45,366 nucleotides of DNA, from assembly GCA_047623555.1 (NCBI GenBank), contig JBLHMP010000028.1:1-45366 (forward strand), written 5' to 3'. The notes under the pieces were generated by a model, which did no database searches, was not told the DNA's origin, and worked only from the letters and a program-made list of their open reading frames with translations. Of the stretch, positions 39,741 through 45,366 are shown piece by piece (the stretch's first letter is position 1; every line of letters starts with the position of its first letter). The stretch is from NORP181 sp047623555 (GTDB lineage: Bacteria; Pseudomonadota; Alphaproteobacteria; Rhodobacterales; Rhodobacteraceae). Position numbers and translations under genes: made by a program.

Positions 39741-40907
39741 ATGACAGAAATGGTGTATGGTGCAGTCCCTCTTGGGGCAGGCGAGCCAATTTTACCGAAA
39801 TGGTGGCGGACGCTCGACAAATTGTCGATGTCCTGTGTTTTAATCCTGTTTGTAATTGGGTTGTTGCTGGGGCTCGCCGCGTCGCCGCCTCTGGCCGCGC
39901 GCAACGGGTTTGATCCGTTTCATTATGTACAACGACAGTCGTTATTTGGCGGGTTGGCGATCACCGCCATGCTGCTGACGTCGATGATGTCGCCAATTTT
40001 GGTGCGCCGATTGGCGGTGCTGGGGTTCTTGGCGTCGTTTGTTGCGCTGGCGTTTTTGCCGATGTTTGGCACCGATTTCGGCAAAGGCGCTGTGCGCTGG
40101 TACAGTCTTGGGTTTGCCTCGGTACAGCCATCCGAGTTCCTCAAGCCAGGGTTTGTCGTGGTGTCGGCCTGGATGCTGGCGGCTGGCCAGCAGATCAACG
40201 GGCCTCCGGGCAAAACATGGTCGTTTGTGCTCTGTGCGGTGATCGTGATGATGTTGGTGATGCAACCAGATTTCGGCCAGGCCTGTCTGGTGCTGTTTGG
40301 CTGGGGCGTGATGTATTTCGTTGCCGGTGCGCCAATAACTTTGCTGGTGGCTATGGCCGGGTTGGTGGTGCTGGGTGGCACGCTGGCCTATTCCAATTCA
40401 GAACATTTCGCCCGTCGTATTGATGGGTTCCTGTCCGCCGAGGTCGACCCGACCACACAGCTTGGCTATGCCAGCAATGCGATCCGCGAAGGCGGGTTGT
40501 TTGGTGTTGGCGTTGGCGAAGGGCAGGTGAAATGGTCACTGCCCGATGCGCACACCGATTTTATTGTTGCTGTGGCCGCCGAGGAATACGGGCTGGTTTT
40601 GGTGCTGATCATCATCTCTTTGTACACGTTGATTGTGGTGCGCTCGCTGTATCGGCTGATGCGCGAACGTGAACCGTTTATCCGCCTTGCCGGAACCGGG
40701 CTGGTCTGCATGTTTGGCGTGCAGGCGATGATCAATATGGGTGTTGCGGTGCGGTTGCTCCCGGCCAAGGGCATGACCCTGCCGTTTGTCAGCTATGGCG
40801 GATCGTCATTGATTGCGGGCGGCATTGCCGTTGGTATGTTGCTGGCGATGACCCGAATCCGTCCACAAGGTGAGATCGGGGATTTTCTGCGAGGGCGTGG
40901 CAGATGA
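39741..40907 (+). CDS. ftsW: Septal peptidoglycan glycosyltransferase FtsW
   Basis: SEDS-family polymerase that builds septal glycan strands from lipid II with FtsI. 388 residues and about ten membrane helices. WYSLGFASVQPSEFLKP contains the catalytic region (R/W-x-x-L-G-x-x-x-Q-P-S-E), followed by MQPDFGQ (catalytic Asp position), GVGVGEGQVKWSLPDAHTDFIVAVAAEEYGL and GMTLPFVSYGGSSL. All SEDS signatures are present. murG starts 10 bases after its stop. Confidence 0.95.
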   Translation: MTEMVYGAVPLGAGEPILPKWWRTLDKLSMSCVLILFVIGLLLGLAASPPLAARNGFDPFHYVQRQSLFGGLAITAMLLTSMMSPILVRRLAVLGFLASFVALAFLPMFGTDFGKGAVRWYSLGFASVQPSEFLKPGFVVVSAWMLAAGQQINGPPGKTWSFVLCAVIVMMLVMQPDFGQACLVLFGWGVMYFVAGAPITLLVAMAGLVVLGGTLAYSNSEHFARRIDGFLSAEVDPTTQLGYASNAIREGGLFGVGVGEGQVKWSLPDAHTDFIVAVAAEEYGLVLVLIIISLYTLIVVRSLYRLMREREPFIRLAGTGLVCMFGVQAMINMGVAVRLLPAKGMTLPFVSYGGSSLIAGGIAVGMLLAMTRIRPQGEIGDFLRGRGR

Positions 40908-40917
40908 GGCGTATTAC

Positions 40918-42015
40918 ATGACCCAACCGTTACTCCTAATTGCCGCTGGCGGCACTGGTGGGCATATGTTCCCGGCGCAGGCCTTGGCCGAGGCCATGCT
41001 CAAACGTGGCTGGCGGGTTCAGCTGTCCACAGATTCCCGCGGCGCGCGTTATACCGGTGGCTTTCCGCATACCACCGAAATTACCGAAGTCAGCAGTGCC
41101 ACGTTTGCGCGTGGCGGAATTATCGCCAAAGCTATGGTGTTGCCGCGTATTACGGCGGGTGTTCTTGCGGCGATGTCGCAGATGCGGCGCGACCGGCCTG
41201 ATGTTGTGGTTGGCTTTGGTGGCTATCCCAGCATTCCGGCCCTTGGCGCGGCTGTGTTGATGCGTTTGCCGCGGATGATCCATGAACAAAACGGTGTGCT
41301 TGGTAAGGTGAACGATGTGTTGGCCACGCGGGTCGAAGCCGTGGCCTGTGGTGTTTGGCCGACCGATCTTCCGCCGGGATCAAACGGTGGATTTGTCGGC
41401 AATCCGGTGCGTGCTTCGGTGCTTGATCGGGCCGGGGCGGCCTATATTGTTCCTGGTGATTATCCGATGTCGATTCTGGTGATGGGCGGCAGTCAAGGCG
41501 CGCGCATCCTGTCAGATGTCGTCCCCGAAGCGATTGCGGCGCTCCCTGATGCGATCCGCATCAATGTTCGCGTTAGCCATCAGGCGCGCGTTGAGGATGG
41601 TGACCGGGTCACCGGGTTTTACGCCGAACATGGCATTTCTGCCGAGGTCAGGCCGTTCTTTCAGGACGTGCCAAGCCGGATGAGCGAGGCGCAGTTGGTG
41701 ATCAGCCGGGCCGGGGCATCATCCATCGCCGATCTGACCGTGATCGGTCGGCCCTCTATATTAATCCCGTTTGCCGCTGCCGCTGGCGATCATCAAACCG
41801 CCAATGCGCATGGTTTGGTCGAGGCAGGTGCCAGTATCCTGATCCCCGAACCCAAATTGAATGCCGCCAGCCTAAGCGAGCAAATCACCACAATTCTTAG
41901 CAATCCAGACGCCGCCTTGCGCATGTCACAGGCGGCTTTGTCTGTCGGCGCACCGGATGCAACCGAACGGCTGGTCGCGCTGGTGTTAGGGCTGGCGCAA
42001 AAGGAAACCTCATGA
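40918..42015 (+). CDS. murG: UDP-GlcNAc:lipid I N-acetylglucosaminyltransferase
   Basis: Makes lipid II at the inner face of the membrane. 365 residues from the ATG at 40918; the longer frame overlapping ftsW is rejected. LIAAGGTGGHMFPAQALAEAM (glycine-rich loop), GFGGYPSIPAL, IHEQNGVLGKVN, GGSQGARILSD, SRAGASSIADLTVIGRPSILIPFAAAAGDHQTANA are the family blocks of the GT-B fold. Its stop overlaps murC by 4 bases. Confidence 0.96.
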   Translation: MTQPLLLIAAGGTGGHMFPAQALAEAMLKRGWRVQLSTDSRGARYTGGFPHTTEITEVSSATFARGGIIAKAMVLPRITAGVLAAMSQMRRDRPDVVVGFGGYPSIPALGAAVLMRLPRMIHEQNGVLGKVNDVLATRVEAVACGVWPTDLPPGSNGGFVGNPVRASVLDRAGAAYIVPGDYPMSILVMGGSQGARILSDVVPEAIAALPDAIRINVRVSHQARVEDGDRVTGFYAEHGISAEVRPFFQDVPSRMSEAQLVISRAGASSIADLTVIGRPSILIPFAAAAGDHQTANAHGLVEAGASILIPEPKLNAASLSEQITTILSNPDAALRMSQAALSVGAPDATERLVALVLGLAQKETS

Positions 42016-43409
42016 CTCCTGCGACGAAACTCCCCGGTGATATCGGCCCGATCCATTTTGTTGGCATTGGTGGTATCGGCATGTCCGGCATTGCCGAAGT
42101 GTTGCTTAATCAGGGCTATGTGGTGCAGGGCTCGGATCTGAAAACCTCAAAAATCACCGATCGGCTGGCAAAACTGGGCGCGACGATCTTTGTCGGTCAA
42201 AAGGCCGAAAACCTGACCGGAGCTGCGGTTGTGGTGATTTCATCCGCCATCAAACCCGGTAACCCGGAACTGGATCAGGCCCGCAGCACTGGCCTGCCGG
42301 TTGTGCGTCGCGCCGAAATGCTGGCCGAATTGATGCGGCTGAAATCCAACATCGCGGTGGCCGGAACCCACGGTAAAACCACCACGACGACCATGATGGC
42401 CGAACTGATGGACGCCGGGAATTTTGACCCAACGGTGGTTAATGGCGGCATTATCCACGCCTATGGATCGAACGCCCGAATGGGGCAGGGCGAATGGATG
42501 GTGGTCGAGGCGGACGAGTCTGACGGCACGTTCAATCGACTGCCCGCAACCATCGCCATTGTCACCAATATTGACCCGGAACATATGGAACATTGGGGCG
42601 ATTTCGACACCCTGCGCGATGGGTTTTACGAATTCGTCTCAAACATCCCGTTTTATGGCGTAGCAGTGTGTTGCACCGATCATCCCGAGGTACAGGCGCT
42701 TGTTGGGCGGATCAGTGACCGACGCGTAATCACCTATGGCTTTAATGCGCAGGCCGATGTGCGGGCGATCAACCTGACCTACAAAGGTGGCATTGCCCAT
42801 TTTGACATCCACCTGCAGGCCGAAGATATGATGATCGAAGGGTGCAGCCTGCCAATGCCCGGCGATCACAATGTTTCCAACGCGTTGGCGGCCGTGGCCG
42901 TGGCCCGGCATCTGGGCATGAAAGGCAGCCAAATCCGCGATGCTTTGGCCAAATTTGGCGGTGTCAACCGGCGCTTTACCAAGGTTGGCGAAGTCAACGG
43001 CGTTACGATAATAGACGACTACGGCCATCACCCGGTCGAAATCGCTGCGGTGCTCAAAGCCGCGCGCCAAGCCACCGAAGGCCGCGTGATTGCCATCCAC
43101 CAACCGCACCGTTTCTCGCGCCTGTCCAGCCTGTTTGATGATTTCTGCGGTTGTTTCAACGAGGCCGACGTGGCCGCCATCGCCCCGGTGTTTTCCGCCG
43201 GCGAGGACCCAATAAAAGGCGCCAGCCATACTGATCTGGTCGCCGGCCTGATCGCCCACGGTCACCGCCACGCCCGTGCGATTGAAACCGAAGACGACCT
43301 ATTGGCACTGGTGCGCGAACAGGCAAAACCCGGCGATCTGGTGGTCTGCCTTGGGGCCGGTACCATCAGCAGCTGGGCCAATGGATTGCCGGAGCGCCTG
43401 AAAGGCTAA
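42012..43409 (+). CDS. murC: UDP-N-acetylmuramate--L-alanine ligase
   Basis: First amino-acid addition to UDP-MurNAc. 465 residues. IHFVGIGGIGMSGIAEVL (N-terminal loop), VAGTHGKTTTTTMMAELM (P-loop), VVEADESDGTF, NIDPEHMEHWG, MPGDHNVSNALAAVAVA, GVNRRFTKVGEVNGVTIIDDYGHHPVEI and AIHQPHRFSRL are classic MurC. Coupled to murG by ATGA. Confidence 0.97.
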   Translation: MTPATKLPGDIGPIHFVGIGGIGMSGIAEVLLNQGYVVQGSDLKTSKITDRLAKLGATIFVGQKAENLTGAAVVVISSAIKPGNPELDQARSTGLPVVRRAEMLAELMRLKSNIAVAGTHGKTTTTTMMAELMDAGNFDPTVVNGGIIHAYGSNARMGQGEWMVVEADESDGTFNRLPATIAIVTNIDPEHMEHWGDFDTLRDGFYEFVSNIPFYGVAVCCTDHPEVQALVGRISDRRVITYGFNAQADVRAINLTYKGGIAHFDIHLQAEDMMIEGCSLPMPGDHNVSNALAAVAVARHLGMKGSQIRDALAKFGGVNRRFTKVGEVNGVTIIDDYGHHPVEIAAVLKAARQATEGRVIAIHQPHRFSRLSSLFDDFCGCFNEADVAAIAPVFSAGEDPIKGASHTDLVAGLIAHGHRHARAIETEDDLLALVREQAKPGDLVVCLGAGTISSWANGLPERLKG

Positions 43410-43413
43410 CGCC

Positions 43414-44604
43414 ATGAGCGACACATTAAAACGCCGCATCGGACCGGCATTGCTCACGGCCTATGGCGTTGGCGTCATGGTCGGCGCTGGCATCTATGTG
43501 CTGGTTGGCGCTGTGGCCGAACAGGCCGGGATTTGGGCGCCTTTGGCGTTTCTGATGGCCGGGGTCATTGCCGCGCCTACCGCTCTTAGCTATTCGGAAT
43601 TTTCAACCCGCATCCCCGAAGCCGCAGGCGAAGCGGCCTATGTTGGTACCGGACTGAACAGTCAGGCCTTGGCGATACTGGTCGGATTGGCCATCGTGCT
43701 GGCCGGAACATTATCGGCAGGCGCAGTGCTGCGGGGCGGCGTTGGTTATCTGGTTAACACCATCGACATCGACACCACACTGGCCATCGTCCTTTTGGGC
43801 GGCGCGTTGATCTGCGTGGCGATGATCGGCGTGCTCGAAAGCCTCGCATTGGTGGCCGTGTTCACCGTGATCGAACTCGCCGGGCTGGGGTTGGTGATCT
43901 GGGCCGGCATGACCGCGCCAGCGGTTGCCAGCTTTGACATGTCAGGCACGCCGTTGGTGTGGTCCGGCATCGGCCTTGGCGCGGTTCTGGCGTTTTTCGC
44001 CTTTATCGGCTTTGAGGACATCGTCAACATGGCCGAAGAGGTCGACAACCCCTCTACCACCTTACCCCGTGCCATCCTCATTTCGCTGACCATCACCACG
44101 GTTATCTATGCGGTGGTTACCTATGCCGCCGTCCGGGCCGTTTCGGTGGACGACCTTGCCAATAGCACCAGCCCTTTGGTGCTGGTCTGGCAGGCGGCGC
44201 GCGGCGGCGACGCGCAATTCCTGTCGGCCATCGCAGTGTTTGCCGCCCTAAACGGCGTGCTGGCGCAGATCGTCATGGCCTCGCGCGTTCTATATGGCCT
44301 TGGCAAACGCACCCCGGCATTGTCGATATTTCACCACACCCACGCGCGATTTGGCACGCCAATTTTGGCCACATCTCTGGTAGGGGCCGCAGTTGTCGCC
44401 ACTTCTATGGTCGCCCGTGTCTCTACCTTGGCCGAACTCACATCCGCGGTGCTGCTGTCGGTGTTTGTGTTGGTCAACCTCGCGCTGATCGCGCAAAAAC
44501 GCCGCGCCCCCGAGGCTCCGTTTCGGGTGCCCATGTTCGTGCCTGTTGTTGGCGCAATCCTGTCTCTTGCTGCTTTGTCGCTTACCGTCGGAGCCCGTTT
44601 ATGA
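43414..44604 (+). CDS. APC superfamily amino acid permease
   Basis: 396 residues with about eleven hydrophobic helices. LLTAYGVGVMVGAGIYVLVG is the TM1 signature of APC transporters (GxGIG type), then IPEAAGEAAYV and FFAFIGFEDIVNMAEEVDNPSTTLPRAI (the cytoplasmic loop motif). The C-terminus is a little short for the family, where 12 helices and 430-500 residues are usual. Substrate not predictable. It begins 4 bases after murC and overlaps the next gene by 4, so it is embedded in the operon. An amino-acid transporter here is unusual. Confidence 0.88.
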   Translation: MSDTLKRRIGPALLTAYGVGVMVGAGIYVLVGAVAEQAGIWAPLAFLMAGVIAAPTALSYSEFSTRIPEAAGEAAYVGTGLNSQALAILVGLAIVLAGTLSAGAVLRGGVGYLVNTIDIDTTLAIVLLGGALICVAMIGVLESLALVAVFTVIELAGLGLVIWAGMTAPAVASFDMSGTPLVWSGIGLGAVLAFFAFIGFEDIVNMAEEVDNPSTTLPRAILISLTITTVIYAVVTYAAVRAVSVDDLANSTSPLVLVWQAARGGDAQFLSAIAVFAALNGVLAQIVMASRVLYGLGKRTPALSIFHHTHARFGTPILATSLVGAAVVATSMVARVSTLAELTSAVLLSVFVLVNLALIAQKRRAPEAPFRVPMFVPVVGAILSLAALSLTVGARL

Positions 44605-44855
44605 GCATCGCTGTTATCCTTGCCGTTGCCTGGGTTTTTGCTGCGACCGCTGTCGCCATGCTGCCTATGCGCCGCCAATATATTCCCGGATCTGTCCTGC
44701 TCATCTCGGCGCCAGTACTGATCGGCTATCTTGGGTCCTTATATGGCTGGATCGCCGGTGTTGGCGCGCTGGCCGCATTCCTGTCGATGTTCCGCAAACC
44801 GCTGCGTCATTTCTGGCGCAAATGGCGTGGCCTCAAAACCGGGGTGCCAGAATGA
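44601..44855 (+). CDS. DUF2484 membrane protein, first copy
   Basis: 84 residues, three hydrophobic segments: AVILAVAWVFAATAVAMLP, VLLISAPVLIGYLGSLYG, WIAGVGALAAFLSMFRKP, then a basic tail. DUF2484 proteins are found between murC and murB in Rhodobacterales; function unknown. Overlaps both neighbours by ATGA, and resembles the next gene (LAxxWxxxAxxxAMLP at the start of both). Confidence 0.8.
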   Translation: MSIAVILAVAWVFAATAVAMLPMRRQYIPGSVLLISAPVLIGYLGSLYGWIAGVGALAAFLSMFRKPLRHFWRKWRGLKTGVPE

Positions 44856-45100
44856 GCCTGTCTCTGATCCTCGCAGCCCTTTGGGCGTTAGGCGCCAACG
44901 TGCTGGCCATGCTTCCAAGCCACGACAACCATTGGCGCCGCGCCTATATCCTGATCGCCGTGGGTATCCCGATTTTGGGCTTTGTCACCTATCAGAACGG
45001 CCCTTGGATCGGGCTGATTATGCTGGTGGCCGGCATGTCGGTGCTACGCTGGCCGGTGTATTACCTGACCCGCTGGTTGAAGGGGTTGCGGCGGTCCTAA
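44852..45100 (+). CDS. DUF2484 membrane protein, second copy
   Basis: 82 residues from the ATG at 44852 that overlaps the stop of the first copy. Same plan as the gene before it: SLILAALWALGANVLAMLPS, YILIAVGIPILGFVTY, WIGLIMLVAGMSVLRWPVYYL and a basic C-terminus. The second copy keeps the RWP-x-Y/H-Y segment better. Tandem duplication with divergence is the simplest explanation. Confidence 0.82.
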   Translation: MSLSLILAALWALGANVLAMLPSHDNHWRRAYILIAVGIPILGFVTYQNGPWIGLIMLVAGMSVLRWPVYYLTRWLKGLRRS

Positions 45101-45143
45101 CGGTAGAGTTGCGTTTGGGTTGTGGCTAAGGCAAAGTGGCGCG

Positions 45144-45366
45144 ATGATAAAGATTGAAGATATTGTTGAGCGGGATAGCCTGCAAAATTGGCTGACCGAC
45201 TGGCCTGCTTCGCAGGGGCTGGACGAGGTGACTTCGCGCCAGATCGCGGTCACCATTGCCCACCGTGCGGCCATGCGGGTCATGCCGATTTGGTGGCGGT
45301 ATACCCTGTCAAAACAGGCGCGAAAACGTGATTTGACAGCGCTGGTGGTTTTGCGGTCTTTGTTCA
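45144..45366 (+). CDS. Hypothetical protein, 3'-partial
   Basis: Open from ATG 45144 to the window edge, 74 codons without a stop: MIKIEDIVERDSLQNWLTDWP, then a helical part SRQIAVTIAHRAAMRVMPIWWRY and RKRDLTALVVLRSLF. I do not recognise the family. The 43-base gap after the DUF2484 pair suggests it may still belong to the same region. A murB gene, expected nearby, is not yet reached. Confidence 0.6.
   Translation, partial: MIKIEDIVERDSLQNWLTDWPASQGLDEVTSRQIAVTIAHRAAMRVMPIWWRYTLSKQARKRDLTALVVLRSLF

Noticed and set aside
1..45366. A CRISPR array
   Set aside because: No regularly spaced direct repeats with variable spacers were found; the repeats seen are pairs or dispersed copies.

Overview
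The window comes from an alphaproteobacterium of the order Rhodobacterales, most likely the Roseobacter group. Evidence for this is the gene content and order of the division and cell-wall (dcw) cluster (mraZ-rsmH-ftsL-ftsI-murE-murF-mraY ... murD ... ftsW-murG-murC-DUF2484), a DUF1127 gene followed by four hairpins with CCUCCC loops (the CcsR arrangement known from Rhodobacter), a terminator-bearing leader upstream of mraZ (the UpsM arrangement), and an alphaproteobacterial GAAC-N7-GAAC SOS box. No rRNA is present.

Layout. 1-4.2 kb is one end of an integrative element that continues beyond the left edge. It holds an IS66 transposase inserted into the start of an IS5-type transposase, a coiled-coil protein gene, a decayed IS21 istA fragment and a tyrosine integrase facing away from the 3' end of tRNA-Tyr. 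From 4.3 to 12.2 kb are rlmB, a YHS-domain protein, a candidate structured RNA with a terminator, a CoA-binding protein, an FMN-dependent alpha-hydroxy-acid dehydrogenase, pyruvate carboxylase, remnants of a DUF2306 and a TetR gene, and a MAPEG protein. At 12.7-15.8 kb are tRNA-Gly(GCC), a VOC protein, a type II restriction-modification pair closely resembling NgoMIV (GCCGGC), and a stand-alone Lrp/AsnC ligand-binding domain. A large lipoprotein hydrolase follows. At 17.7-23.3 kb is the histidine cluster hisB-hisH, hisA, hisF-hisE, interrupted by side genes, two of which (DUF2867 and DUF302) are broken by a single in-frame stop and a single-base frameshift. At 23.3-25.7 kb is a UvrD/PcrA helicase with an SOS box just upstream.

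25.7-27.1 kb is the richest non-coding region. It holds a 27-bp repeat (second copy at 38.4 kb), a tandem 28-bp repeat with an internal palindrome, a CcsR-like array of four sRNA hairpins downstream of a DUF1127 gene, two clusters of MraZ-type TGGGA boxes with 10-bp periodicity, and an UpsM-like leader RNA ending in a strong terminator 46 bases before mraZ.

27.1-45.4 kb is the dcw cluster. It is mostly tightly packed with 4-base overlaps but interrupted by non-canonical genes: a membrane-anchored coiled-coil/TPR protein between mraY and murD, an isocitrate-lyase/PEP-mutase family enzyme and an opposing HI0933/BaiN-type flavoprotein between murD and ftsW, and an APC permease plus two tandem DUF2484 proteins after murC. 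The window ends inside an unrecognised gene; murB, ddl, ftsQ, ftsA and ftsZ are not reached.

Functionally, the dcw enzymes make UDP-MurNAc-pentapeptide (murC, murD, murE, murF), lipid I and II (mraY, murG), and polymerise and crosslink septal peptidoglycan (ftsW, ftsI, ftsL). mraZ and the leader RNA probably set cluster expression. The his genes cover the middle of histidine biosynthesis. All assignments are from reading the sequence and from memory of families; no database search was run.
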